A DNA stretch of 23,921 bases. It comes from Trichosphaerium sp. ATCC 40318. Its lineage: Eukaryota; Discosea; Flabellinia; Trichosidae. A program made the position numbers and the translations under genes. The DNA lies in assembly GCA_038496445.1 (NCBI GenBank), contig JALMLS010000283.1:1-23921 (forward strand). Reading direction: 5' to 3'. The notes below the pieces were generated by a model. It saw only the letters and a program-made list of their open reading frames with translations. It was not told the origin of the DNA and made no database searches. Position 1 is the first letter of the stretch. Each line of letters begins with the position of its first letter. Positions 1-12,123 of this stretch are shown here, piece by piece.

Positions 1-387
1 TCCATAATTCCAATTTTGAGTTGGTCATTACTCATAAGCAAAACCTTTTTCATCGCTCTTATTTCTTACAATTGGTACTAGCAAGTATTTAAACATGATT
101 TGGTGGTTAACAAGAAGTACATGCCCAGTGATAAACAATACCTAGCTCAAATTTGGGATTAGCGATAATTTTTTTTGTCGCTTCGCCTGGTCAATTCCTA
201 TAAAAAGACTGATAACTATAAGTCTATTGACCACAATCCCAAGCTATCGAGCGCAGTACATAATAAGTTGTCAGGTTATAATAGTAGCTTGAAACAAATT
301 AAGCAACCACAATTCAAGAAATTTCAACATTGTACTTTTTGTGTGTTACACATTAGTGAAGTGTCAAATGAAAATCCCTTTTGTGGC
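1..387. other. 5' flank of the flippase gene, no separate gene seen
   Basis: A-T rich sequence with no convincing exon. An open frame from 175 runs in frame into the flippase start at 388, but its translation has low-complexity, non-conserved content and no upstream ATG. It is more likely 5' UTR/promoter than an N-terminal extension. Confidence 0.4.
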
Positions 388-3300
388 ATGTCTCACGCAA
401 TGACTGATCGCCTTGAGCGTTTTGATAGTAATGAAAACGAACAAAATATCGTTGGCACGCAGTTCGTTTTATTTGTGATGAAAAGCGCTTTAGAGTATGT
501 TTTTAACGTTTTCCGTAGGTTTAGACGATGAGGATTATAACCCACGCATAATTTACAACAACGCTGTAGCAGATAACATATCATACCCTTCAAACGTCAC
601 TAGAGTTGCAAAATACACTATTTGGAACTTTCTGTTTAAGAACCTTTATGAACAATTCAAACGCCTTGCTAATTTATATTTTCTTCTTGTTGGGCTATTA
701 CAAGTGCGTAACAATATCTCACGTCTCATATTTATAAGATAACATTGCCAAAACTGACAAAAACATCAAAACTGCTTCATTTATTCAAAAATCATTTCGC
801 CACGCGTCCGAAAGTCGATTTATTAACCAAGCTGTTTTCTTTTTCAGCAAATCCCTGGCGTGTCACCAACAGGTAAATGGACTACACTAGGACCTCTCCT
901 TGGTGTATTAGGTATCACAGCACTGAAAGAAATTTGGGAAGATGTTGTACGTAATGAGTTAGAGAGGTTTTTCTGTTACTTTTTTTTACCAAATATTGTT
1001 TCACTTATTTCGCTCTAAAATTGCTCCTTTAGAAACGACATAAGCAAGATGCAGCGATAAACGGTCAACCCACTGAAATTCTTGAGAATAGTACATTTAT
1101 TAGTAAAAAATGGAAAGATATTCACGTGCGTAGTACATTGGATGCAAAGCCTCTGCGTTTTTTCACGTTTTTTTTCACGTTTTTTCGTGTTTGTTACGAC
1201 ACTTACTCTGGTCTTCTTTTGAAGGTTGGAGATTTTGTAAGGGTTAAAAAGGATGATTTAATACCAGTGGATTTGTTGCTCATATCAACAAGTGACCATT
1301 TAGGCACGTGCTATGCTGAAACGTCACAACTGGATGGGTATGAAAGTAGTAGTTATTCTGAAGTTATACTGATAGTACTCATCAAGAGAAACAAACTTAA
1401 AGACTTTTACTGCATTGCAAGAGACTTTGGACATTCAAAATGCGTATGACGCATCAGAATTCAACGGTGAGTGTCTACAGTGAAAGAGTTCTTCTGGTTA
1501 ATAAAGTTATTTATTTTCTAGGTGTTATTAAATGTGAACAACCTAATGCTAATGTGTACAACTTTGACGGGCGCCTGGATTATAATGAAAATACTTATAG
1601 GTTGGATAAAAGTAACCTTCTCTTAAGAGTTCGTCACAAGCACTTTTTCCTCAAAACAAGCCTTCGACTAAACCACTGCAACAAGGGTGCTCAGTTGAAG
1701 AACACAGAATGGGTTATGGGTGTTGCTGTTTTTACTGGGAAAGACACCAAGATAATGCGAAACTCCAGGTTAACTATATACATTACCTGAACGCTTAGCT
1801 AACAAACTTAAAAGGCAAACACCTCATAAGCAATCGCGAGTTGAAAAGAGAACAAATATCATGATAGTAGCTCTCTTCGCATTTCTTGTTGTTCTATCCT
1901 TATTTTGTAGTATAATGTCTGGCTTTTGGACAGTACGTGCTCGCTACTGTTAGTATGTTGTGTCAAACACTTATATGTATTAGAAACGCAATTTATCTCA
2001 TTGGTACCTTCGTCTTGATGAAGATAAATTCTATGAAACTATTTTATTGAATTCTATAACATTTCTGATTCTTTACAACAACCTTATTCCTATATCACTT
2101 TATGTTACTGTTGAGTTGGTAAAAATTGGACAAGCTATACTTATAGAAGCAGATCAAAGAATGGTTTATAAGAAAAAGAGTGTTGAAGCAAGAACATCAA
2201 ACTTAAATGAAGAACTTGGTCAAGTCAAGTATGTTTTTGCTGATAAAACTGGCACTCTTACAAGAAACCAAGTACGCCCTTGACCACTACTAGTACTTTC
2301 CAAGCTTCATTATTTTTTGCTATTTGCAAATAAAAGACTTGAAAGATCTTCTTTTTTTTTGGTTCAGACACGTGCGTCTTTGTTGTGGTTATTTTTTGAT
2401 TCTTTTTTTCAGATGAAGTTTAAGTGTTGTTCTATTGCTGGGAAGAAATATATCAAATCTGATGATGAAGGTGGTCAATCTAATGATTATGCTTTACAAC
2501 AAGCATTACTTAGTTCATCAACAATACCTGAAAGCATAAAAGACTTCTTTCTTGTTCTCTCCTTAGCACATACAGTCGTTTTAGAAGATAAAGATGGAGA
2601 ATCAATAATGCAAGCTGCTAGTCCTGATGAAGAAGCACTTTTAAGAGCTTGTGGACATTATGGGTTTACTTTTAAGAAACGTGATCACCAAGGATTGGTT
2701 ATAGATGTTTTGGGAACTACACATGAATATGAACTACTGAATATACTTGAGTTCAATGGGTACGCTTATAAAACTATTTCAAATGACAAGCAAAGAAAAC
2801 TTGGAATTTTTTTGTCAGTTTGGTTTTGTTGCCCTGCGATTAATATAATCTATTGCCAAATAACCCACGGTGATATTCAGGGCGAAAGTATGCATAGTTA
2901 CAATAAGAACTTGCATCAGAAAATAAGAACAAAAAGTAACTGTTTTGTTCTCTTACTTTTGATTTTTAGTACACGAAAGAGAATGTCTGTGATTTGCAGA
3001 GAACGTGGTACAGATGAAATTGCGCTTTATTGTAAAGGAGCAGATTGTGTAATATACCCAAGATTATCTAAAGATAATGCACATGACTCAGTGACAATGA
3101 AACATTTAGAAGTACGTCACAGTTCTTTTCTTTCAACGTAATTAATTATACTTAAGGAATTCGCACGTACTGGTTTGCGTACACTTGTAATCGCCAAAAC
3201 GATACTAGATCCAAAGGAATACGATGCTTGGTATGCTATACGTTAATTATAAGAATAAAAGAATTAACATAAGTGCTAGGAACGCAAAATTCGAAGAAGC

Positions 3301-6108
3301 ATCAAAAGCTGTTAGAGACCGTACAGAAAAAATTAATCGAGTTTCGGAAATGATTGAACGAGACTTGACATTACTTGGTGCAACAGCTATTGAAGATAAG
3401 TTACAACTTGGGGTACCTGATACAATAAATGCTCTTTCAATAGCTGGTATTAGCACATGGATGTTGACAGTACGTCAGAAAAAAACGTGGAACTGACAAC
3501 TTTTTGCTTGTATGACTTGGGCTAACAGTTATGTTTTCAAGGGCGACAAACAGGAGACAGCTATTAATATTGGTCACTCGTGTAACCTACTAACTGAACA
3601 TATGCAACTCGTTATTGTCAATCATAAAGATGAAGAGAGTTGTGAAGAACATATACATGATATGTTAGCTGATTTTCAAACAGTAACAAAAGACGAAGTG
3701 AGTACTTTTTACAACACTATCTTTGCATCAAATTCAATTTTCAAAATACGGGCTTATCTTGCGCGTATATTTTACGCCAGTCTACACTCACACTCATTTA
3801 TATAAGTGATGTTTCGATTGCATTTCGAGTTGACTTTGTGTGACTTTTATCTGACTTGTCTCCTTTAGAATTTAGCTATGGTAATCGATGGTGACACACT
3901 TGACTTCGCTTTAGAACCAAAACTTAAATATAAGTTCCTTGAGGTCGCTCTAAAATGTAAAGCCGTCATTGCATGCCGTGCTACACCTGCACATAAAGGA
4001 GGTATAGTTTCATTGGTGAAGCAAAAAGGAGATGGCGTTTGTCTTGCAATTGGCGATGGTGCTAATGATGTATCTATGATACAAGCTGCTGATGTTGGTA
4101 TCGGTATATCTGGTCAAGAAGGAGCTCAAGCTGCACGGGCTTCCGATTTTTCGATTGGTCAATTCAGGTACAACCCTTTCTTTCCCTTATGTTGGTCTCA
4201 TTTTTTTAACCTTTGTGTAGGTTCTTGCAGCGTTTACTTTTTGTTCATGGTCGTTGGTCATACAGGCGCACAGCTAAAGTTATACTATACAGTTTCTATA
4301 AGAATATCGTACTTTATTTATCTCAATTTTTCTTCACAGTACGAAATGGCTATTCTGGTCAGGTACACCTCTTTTTTTCTTTCTTTTTTCTTTTTTTCCT
4401 GTTATCAAGCTTACTCTGCGCGCTTTTTATGTTGCAATTTTAACTCTGTTTATAGTCTCTTTATGAACGATGGACGCTTACGCTTTATAATATTGCTTTC
4501 ACATCTCTACCTGTTGTCGTTTTTGGTCTTTTTGATCAAGATGTAAATCAATCAGCATTGATATCCTATCCTAATTTGTATAATTATGGTCAACGCAATA
4601 AGGCAGTAAGTTTCATTTAAATATTTTAGACAACTCATTAACACAGTTAATCCATTTTGTGGTCTTTTTGTTGGCTCTAGAGCATGGCTTTAACCAAAAT
4701 TCTCTTCTGATGGTTTTTTTTGTAATTATTCACATCCATATCAAGTGGTCTTATCTAATATCTAATATAATTCGCTTAGTTCTCATTACTGACATTTATG
4801 AGTTATATAACAAACGCTATTTTTCACTCCTTTGTACGATAATATTTCGTCAGATATTTCTTTCAAAACTACTTTTTGTTGACAGCTTGAGATTTAATTA
4901 TTGCTTACTTACACTTCCTAAGATAACATTCGTGATTGTCACTCTATGTTTAGAACACAGTGTCATGCAAAGCAGTGGTAATCCACTTGATTTATATTTT
5001 ATAGGCACAACACTGTACGGCGTCAAAAAAATCGCTCAAAAGAAAAACTTATAACGCAATAGATATGCGACTATTCTGATTACTGTCACTTTCAAGTTAT
5101 TCCTCGAATCTAGATATGTTACAGTTTGGAATCATATAGCATTATGGGGTTCAATAGTATTATTCTTTGTTTTTCTGGCTGTATATTCTACAATGTACTC
5201 CATGGGTAATGATTTTATACCATGACTTTTTTTCTGACTTATTTTAATTCTCTACCTTCCAGGATCTGGTGCCAATGAGATATTTAAACTATTTTTTTTA
5301 ATGGCAAAAGAACCTATATTCTATGCTACGACTACTCTTGCTGTTTCTATCGCATTATGGAGAGATATGATGTGGCAGAGGTAATTTTTAAATTAAACAT
5401 ACAAACTCTTCATGTACAAAGTTCAATCGCCACACTCTTCTCTTTTGCCTCGCACCGTGAAATGCAATTTCTATCAATAGAATTGATAATAGAATATGCT
5501 CATGGTGAAGCAAAGGAAGAATGTGTACTGATTAGAGCCGCGGGAGTTTACCAAGACTTTTTTTCTTAACTTTTTTTCAAATCTAGTTTCCGACGAGTGT
5601 TATTTCCATCAGATTACCATGTCATCCAACACGCCCTAATAGCTGGTAAATCAAAGAACACAGCTAAGAACCAAAAGCGCAAAGACCATACTGAAAAGAG
5701 AGATAATGAGCGTGAAAACCTTATCAATACACACCCAAGTAACCGTAGGTTATCAAAAGCTGTATCTGTTTCTTTACTACAAAAAAGTACGTTGAAAAAA
5801 ATTCTCTTTTCACTTTTCGTGGCCACAGTTCTGGCGTTCTCCCTTTCTGTCCCAAGGAAAATACCTTGCCTTTTTTACGCTTTAAAGACAGTATTTTCAT
5901 GGGACTGGGTAGTAGAAGGGGACAAAAAATTGTTAATTTGTAACGCTTTCTGCAAACAGTGTTTTTTGTAATGTCACAAAGTAATTGCTCCTGTCTAATG
6001 TGTTTAATAGATACTGGTTATGCGTTTGCACAAGAACCTGGAGAAGGATATAGACTCAGTAGAAGGTTATCCACGAGAATATCATTACATAGATCCCAAC
6101 AGATATAA
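388..6108 (+). CDS. P4-type phospholipid-transporting ATPase (lipid flippase), 24 exons, complete
   Basis: P4-ATPases flip phospholipids from the exoplasmic to the cytosolic leaflet, usually with a CDC50-type partner. Spliced by eye: 388-427, 519-703, 848-946, 1033-1125, 1225-1337, 1387-1466, 1522-1628, 1686-1768, 1815-1932, 1984-2271, 2413-2759, 2970-3111, 3157-3230, 3280-3469, 3542-3697, 3869-4167, 4221-4362, 4456-4605, 4647-4721, 4923-5014, 5063-5205, 5263-5380, 5587-5786, 6011-6108. These total 3432 nt with no frame break, giving 1143 aa, the usual family length. Landmarks: actuator DGET (about 176-179), the P4-type PISL in TM4 (about 342) rather than the PEGL of other P-type pumps, phosphorylation DKTGT (D about 393), KGAD (about 540), TGDKQETA (about 653) and hinge GDGANDV (about 767). 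C-terminal membrane helices lead to a short tail with a TGYAFAQ motif. Start: ATG 388 or 400. The exon joined at 4923 is the least certain. Function class is sure; lipid substrate cannot be told. Confidence 0.95.
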
Positions 6109-7100
6109 TCAAAACAAATTTCATAAAGCACAGAAGCCAGCCATCCTCAACTAAGTGTGGATTAATGAGAGTAGCTAGCGCCTGACAAGTTGTGATTTTA
6201 TAATTTCCTCAATTTTTTAATGGAAGAGGAGTATAACATAAGAACTGTGTGCTAACGCCCATGGGATTAAGTAAATAAAAAATTAACAGTCATGGTGAAT
6301 GTTTGGGTACTAGAGGAATATTAATCTGTCTGAAGTTTCGACGGTTGTCTCACAAACGGCCTTCACAACACCTTTAAATAATGCTTATACATGTTTCGTG
6401 GCCTTGTACTTCTATAGAAACTCACTAGCCGTAAAACTACTGCAGCCCAAGTTTGTTTATTACTAAAATACGCCATGATATGTAATTTATTAATCAATCC
6501 TTGCAAGTTTAAATAATCACGAGTGTAAGTTTAACTATCTGGTAGTAAATTGAAAAAGTTAAAAAAAACTCCTTGAAACTCATGTAAACTTTAAAACGAT
6601 TTGAGTCACGTGCAACCACTTTTTTTTGAAACAACGATGAATTCCGGTTTGTGTACTTTTTTTTACTAGACTTTGTTTTCATATGTAGCAGCTTTATAAG
6701 TGCTAGAATGCTTTATTTACGAGTATTAAACCTCATTGGAGGTGTTGCACCAGTGAAAAAAAAAAATCTCGGAAACGTGATTGATTTAAATCACCAAATC
6801 GAGAAAAAAAATAGCTTAACTTGATTAAAATCAACCTCAACCTCCACAAATGTCTACCACTAACGTAAGTGTCAACAATACATTCAAACTGAAACGTTTT
6901 AAGTTTGTTTTGGTGCAAATTCTAAAACTCGTTGTATTTAGGGTCTTAAAGGAATCTCCAAGCGTAGAAAGCAAACAAAAACGTGTAATAAAATGAAAAA
7001 AAAAACCAGCAGTTTTTTGTTAAGTCTTTGTGAATCGGTTTTACCTTGTTTCACTTTTCAAAAACAGTTTCAGATTATCGAGCCGAAAGCAAGTAAACCT
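6109..7100. other. Intergenic, about 1 kb; poly(A) signal of the flippase
   Basis: No exon set with matching phases was found on either strand. An AATAAA lies at 6274-6279. A perfect 12-bp palindrome (TGATTTAAATCA) is at 6782-6793 beside A-rich tracts. The last 100 bases probably hold the 5' UTR of the next gene, including a pyrimidine-rich stretch ending in CAG near 7070 that could close a 5' UTR intron. A 61-codon minus-strand frame at 6733-6918 has no recognisable features. Confidence 0.5.
6274..6279 (+). terminator. Poly(A) signal AATAAA downstream of the flippase
   Basis: Canonical hexamer 166 nt after the flippase stop codon. It is the first AATAAA on the sense strand after the stop, but no cleavage site can be seen from sequence alone. 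Confidence 0.4.
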
Positions 7101-8383
7101 ATGTCTCAGTCAAAACATACTGAACACAAAGAACAAAATAGCATATCAAGTCCAGGTGGTAACGGTGATGGTACGTACTCAACAACCATCTTTCTGGTCT
7201 TTACCTTAATACTGTAGTGGCTATACAACATGAGGGATACAGGGGTCCATTGAGAACACCAAGAACGAATGAGTACGGTTAATTATAAACTTGTAAAATT
7301 AATGTGCGTAGGTTTCGCCATAACGAACTCCCAGGGAGACGTAGAAGGTACGGGTTATATATTTATTTTGTTTTTCTTTGACACGTGATTTTCTAAATTG
7401 GCGTAACTTAGCCCTTATGCCCTGTACAATTGTTAAATCCTCTCTTAGGAACCGGCAAGCGCCTCAAGGAAACTATACACATACTTATAGGCGAAGTGAC
7501 ATAATAATTAAAAAAAACATGTACAGTTCGTTTTTGTCCGCTGAAACTAATAGTTGCACAGGTTTTATCCTTTGGAGATGCCCAATCTCATGCTTTCAGG
7601 GTTTTACGAAGAGTCAGGAAAACCAGCGTTGATTTGGGCTTCATCTTTCAGAGAGTACAGGTATCTTATTGCCATCGGTTTGAACATAGTAAATAACCAC
7701 GCTCGGCGCTTTATCAACGGCATTGCCCGCGTCGAAAAAAATGCGGATCTTTCTAAATGGAGGGAAGTACTACAAGTTTATATCAATGGTAAAGCTCGTC
7801 GTACTGAACACTGGGAGGACCTGGAGAAAGTCATACCATTCCCAAATGAAGCTTGGAGTCTTTTTAATCAAATTATGTTTGACAGAAATGAATACTGTCA
7901 CAAAGGATTAAATGCCCATACTTGGAGCATTGTAAAGCGCAAATGTGAGCGCTTTATTGACTGCCTCGGACTATCCATTAAAGAGCCTGTCACGGAAACA
8001 CGTACGATAAGATATTTCCGAGGATGAGTTTCTTACAAATACGGTAGGTGCTATAAGAACACTCGCCAAAGAGATGAGTACACTAGGGCACGAAGATTAC
8101 GTAGTCGTTCGGAAGGATGAGTACAGGCACGTATTCAAGTTTCTCAATCATTTTCTCTGACATGCTCAGGGATGCTGAGGCAATAGCAGCTATTGAAAAA
8201 GCTGCGTACGAGAGAGGTGTAAAGAAGGGAAAAGAGGAGGCAGACAAAGCTAATGCCGCTGCCTTGAAAAAAGCACAATTGGAGTTAAGAATGAGTAAGC
8301 GAATATCTAAAGATCTTCATATCCAAGTAGAAGAAGTTAACCAACAAATTACAACTTTAAAAAAGCAACGTAATAACGTTTAG
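7101..8383 (+). CDS. Hypothetical protein with HEPN-like Rx4H motif and C-terminal coiled coil, 7 exons
   Basis: Not recognised by name. Exons 7101-7170, 7218-7277, 7312-7347, 7449-7495, 7554-8001, 8048-8120 and 8170-8383 total 948 nt with all phases matching (315 aa). The second intron is only 34 nt (7278-7311) and starts GTTAAT; without it a stop follows at once. Residues 1-70 are polar. Residues 70-200 are predicted helical and end with DRNEYCHKG (R182 to H187, an Rx4H spacing) followed by the helix VKRKCERFIDCL. This order matches the C-terminal part of HEPN domains, many of which are RNases; that assignment is inference. Residues about 230-315 form a charged Ala/Lys/Glu-rich coiled coil. 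The C-terminus resembles that of the protein ending at 12486. AATAAA follows 18 nt after the stop. A plain helical scaffold protein is the alternative reading. Confidence 0.7.
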
Positions 8384-8856
8384 TGTTGAGGACGTAATGT
8401 AAATAAAAACTAGTTAGAGAAAGCAAATACATGAATTCTGTTTGAAAAGAGAAAAAAATTTGGTTTTCAAAACTTAATCACATGATTTATTTGTTTTTAA
8501 CTTGATTGCATTCAAGGTCTTTGCTAGAAACCATGTGACTTTAATTGTTAATCATTGTTTTCAAGTTTATGTAAGTATCGAGTTCACGGCACCATTTATG
8601 CTAGCCCTTCGTTTATTTATGTAAGTTTAGATATACTATATCGTTAAAATACAGCTTTGACTCGCAATGCTCAGGTAACTTGCTATGCGCGCCACCTTAA
8701 TTAATATTAGACTCAGACATAAATGACTACAGTAAATTATGATAACATGGCACCACTACGAATCAGAACCACATGTTAGATAGAGATACTGAGTAAAAGA
8801 CATGTATGATAGTGAAGGGAGGATAGCTAAAGTGCAATCCCTTGCGTTTATTAGTT
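8384..8856. other. Convergent 3' flank between two genes
   Basis: Sequence between the stop of the + strand gene at 8383 and the stop of the - strand gene at 8857. It holds an AATAAA at 8402-8407 for the + strand gene. Antisense frames over 8763-9116 are shadows of the last exon of the minus-strand gene. No other feature seen. Confidence 0.5.
8402..8407 (+). terminator. Poly(A) signal AATAAA
   Basis: Hexamer starting 19 nt after the TAG of the HEPN-like/coiled-coil gene; position and strand fit a 3' end signal. Confidence 0.5.
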
Positions 8857-10316
8857 CTACGCATTTGCTTGGTCCCAGTAAGATCCAAAGCAAAGAGGCT
8901 CTTGATGACATTCTGGAGTGTTGTGACAATACACAGCACATGATCTTGAAACACAGTTTGATGAAAATATGCATGGGTTACGTCTTGTAAGACGGAAACA
9001 CTTTCTGTGGTTACGACATGATATTTGTGTTGGTGGTATGGTGTTGTCACCATAATCATTGTCATCGCCATTGTCACTTCCAGAAACAGTGATAGAAGAT
9101 AGTGTTGGAGCATCACAGAAAGCAGAAGTACCTTGACTAAAATAACAATTTAAGGAAATGGAAGAACCTGATACAGATACAAAGGTACATACGCTGAAGA
9201 TCCTTCATTTGACCGGATTGGAGTAGATTCACCAGAAGATGTGGTGATAGACGCACCAATGTTGTTTACTTGACCAGGCGATGTCAACTCGATTGTGATA
9301 GTGCATGATGCTTGTGAGTTTTGACTCAAAGTAGCTTCAAATTGAAGTACATTACACTTGATGAAGATGTTCCAGAGCAAGATGATGATTGAACAGTACC
9401 AACAGAGCTGTCAAATTCAAAAGAACCTGATATGGTCTCGGAAACAAGTACTGGAAACCTCTCGTAGTTCTCACAAGTCACATCAACATTGATCTCATCA
9501 CCAACTTTCAAATCGTTGATATTTGCAGAACCAAGAGGATTGATTGTATGCCTAATGACCACATGAGTACATGGTACTGAAAAAAAAAATTGGTGATTTA
9601 GATTGTAAAATCTGAAAAACAGATAAAACAGCATTCTTACCAACAGGATACAGATGGTTGACAGCAAGCGTATGAGATAACAGCATCAGCACCGCCAACA
9701 TCAGCATCTAGCACATATTCTACACGATCAACTGATACCAGATCACCAATACTACTTCCGTAAGGGATACATACATCTACAGGTGTAGATATCTCCTGGG
9801 TGATATCAAAACTGAGTTCAGTATTTGTTGAAGTTGCAGAACCTCTTAAAACAGCAGATACGATTGTTTGACTATCAGAATATCTTACACGAAAGTTGTA
9901 ACAACCTATTAAGAATAAAACAGTGAGATTCAACTCAATAAATCACGTGTTTAATAATAAAGCGTACTGCATCCGTTCTGAGTCAAGTCCAATGGAGGTG
10001 AAATGCCAGAAAGAGACGCTCCAGCGTACACAGAAGAACAAGATCCAATGACAGAGACATCATTAGATAGTTGGAAACCAAGATTGTTTACAATCGCACA
10101 AGAGGTTCTCAATGCATCAATCGGGGCTCCTGATAGCCTGTTTGCTGTGAGATCTCTACGAGCACCGACAATAGAGCCATCGAGAGTAGTTTCAGTTACT
10201 TGAGGAGATGAATTGATAGCTTCAGATCTTCCAAAGGCAACAAAGGGATCAACTTGAGATGCGTTGAGGGATACAAGGAATAGTCCAACGAATAGAAGCA
10301 AGAGTTGTTGTTTCAT
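8857..10316 (-). CDS. Secreted protein, 402 aa, with cysteine-rich C-terminal tail, 5 exons
   Basis: Exons, read on the minus strand: 10316-9968, 9905-9645, 9576-9400, 9334-9193, 9136-8857; 1209 nt, phases match, 402 aa plus TAG. The N-terminus is a clear signal peptide (MKQQLLLLFVGLFLVSLNAS). The first half is Ser/Thr/Gly-rich and probably beta-sheet, with DGSIVGARRDL near residue 48, a motif I associate with secreted proteins of bacteria; this is recollection, not a search. An acidic Asn/Asp/Gly linker (about residues 330-345) leads to a 60-residue tail with ten cysteines. The second intron needs a GTTGGT donor for correct phase, because the better-looking GTAAGA next to it breaks the frame. 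A 23-nt variant of the third intron would also keep phase, but the 65-nt one with donor GTACTG is preferred. Likely secreted or cell-surface; function unknown. Confidence 0.8.
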
Positions 10317-12049
10317 ATTTATGGTAAATTGATTTGTGGTAATACTGAATAAGGAGTAAATAAGTCAAACGTGGCACTTTGTGGTATCAGCTCGTGGCTT
10401 GTGAATCAAAATTTTGGATGACGCCACATTGTGTGAGAAAGGTACTTACTTTGTCTTTACTAAACATCAAAGATTCCGGATATGTAATGAAGTAATTAGT
10501 GTTGTGCCAACTTTGAACCTCTGTTTGAAAAGTTGTCTGCGCGTGTCATATTCTTTGAATGGGTTTTATCTTTTACTGGCTCCCATCAGGAACTGTTTTT
10601 ACGAGTATTATTCATCTACAAAAGAGTGCCTTGTGTGGTCATAAATGCTGTCGTAATGGTTCGAGCTCAGTCGGGGTTTTTTTAAGTGAAGCCATTACCT
10701 TTTTAGTTGGTGCTTAAAAACTGTTGGTGTGCCTCATATGCTTTTAGAGGTAATGTACCAAGTACTGCACAACATTCACATGACATGTAGGAGTGGAGTA
10801 TACTAGATCTCGAGATATCACGTTATTATAAACCTTAATGTTGAGAGTTTCATGTGTGACAGTTTGAACGGTCTATAACATAGGCTCAGTTTTACACTGT
10901 TTTGTAAAATAGTAATACGTTTTATACGCTTTGTAGTATCCACTGAGTTACTTCCAGGGTATTCGTGGTAGACATTTTAATGGCATTTTTTAGGGTTAAA
11001 ATATGTATTCCGTGGGCATAACGAGAGTTAGCTATACATACGTGGGTAAATGTATTGGAATGGCTTGAATTTGAATAAATAAAACAAAATCTTGGGGTGT
11101 TTGAACTGAATCAGTCTATTCAGTGGCATCTTTTTGTAATACTAATGCTGTAAACAACATACTTCATGGCGCTATTTCGTTTGTTTAATGGCGTAATATG
11201 AAGCTGGGTTGGTGTAATGAAGCTTATGATGTTAACAAGGTAATGAGTACCCACGGTAAAGTGTTTGGAGAAGTACCAGGCCTTATTGACTTGACGCTTG
11301 GACTGATGTAATTTTCGTTGTGGAGAATAGTAATGGTTTCTACTGGTGTGTACGGAGGCATCCTCAGAGACCATAATGGTATTTAGAATAAACTGTCGTC
11401 TTGTACTAAGGAAATAGATAGTCAGGAACCAAATCCAGCTAAAGATACTTGCATGTCCAGTTCAATGTAAAACAGCACCCTAACCCTAGTTTCAAGTATG
11501 TGAATATCGCTATTAACTTCAATATCAACCAATTATCCTGTTGCAATTGTAGGACCCAGAGTGATACACTATCAAAGAATCTTTTTCGAAGTGCCGCTTG
11601 TGCTACATGCGAACCAAAGACCAAAAAACACAAGTTCGCTCAACAAGCGCACAGTACACGTGATAACGCTAAATACAAATTTACGCTTCTGATAGTACTT
11701 AGGAAGTGTAACTCAAAAAATATCGTACGCGATTAGGACAACTGTGACATTACTACTGACTGTATTACATCACAAAAGTTCCATGTGTAACTTATGTGTT
11801 CCTAACCAGCTTTTTATGTTGTCAATTGTGTTAAAACAAATTATTTCCTTTGTCCATTTATGATGTACAATACACTCTGTGTTGAGACCTGAACTGCACG
11901 TGAATAAGTTTTAAAAAAAAAAGTGCATTGAATAGTGGATTTCAACTCCTTCCCGATTGATCTCATTCGAAGGAGATAGGTAACATACATACAAGTAGTG
12001 GTACTCATAACAGCTAGACTAAACGGAGATAGTCTGTAGTCGTACGGTA
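10317..12049. other. 1.7 kb region without a confident gene
   Basis: It begins with the promoter side of the minus-strand secreted-protein gene. Short frames exist at 10414-10644 (+), 11120-11374 (-) and 11449-11736 (+), but none shows a domain, a signal peptide or phase-compatible neighbours. A GGTTCGAGCTC near 10658 followed by a T run looks like a Pol III B-box plus terminator, but no tRNA fold can be drawn around it. A CACGTGAT motif lies at 11657. The last part may contain the promoter and first exon of the coiled-coil gene. Confidence 0.4.
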
Positions 12050-12123
12050 ATGAGTAGTTTACCGAAAAATAGAAAAACGACCCAACTCAATAAAAACAAG
12101 TTGACACTTCCCTCACCATTGTC

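Noticed and set aside
7562-7660. Alternative reading frame in the large exon of the HEPN-like gene (ending at a GTATCT donor)
   Set aside because: It cannot be joined in phase to the next exon, whereas the chosen frame runs open from 7554 to 8001 and joins on both sides.
9355-9377. 23-nt intron option in the secreted-protein gene
   Set aside because: It keeps phase, but a 65-nt intron with donor GTACTG and the same acceptor does too and fits the usual size; left as an alternative only.
10650-10690. B-box-like GGTTCGAGCTC followed by a T run, suggesting a tRNA
   Set aside because: No T-arm, anticodon arm or acceptor stem can be folded around it, and the last bases of the box do not match.
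11120-11736. Two short overlapping frames that might be transposase remnants
   Set aside because: No catalytic motif, terminal repeats or phase-compatible neighbours could be found.
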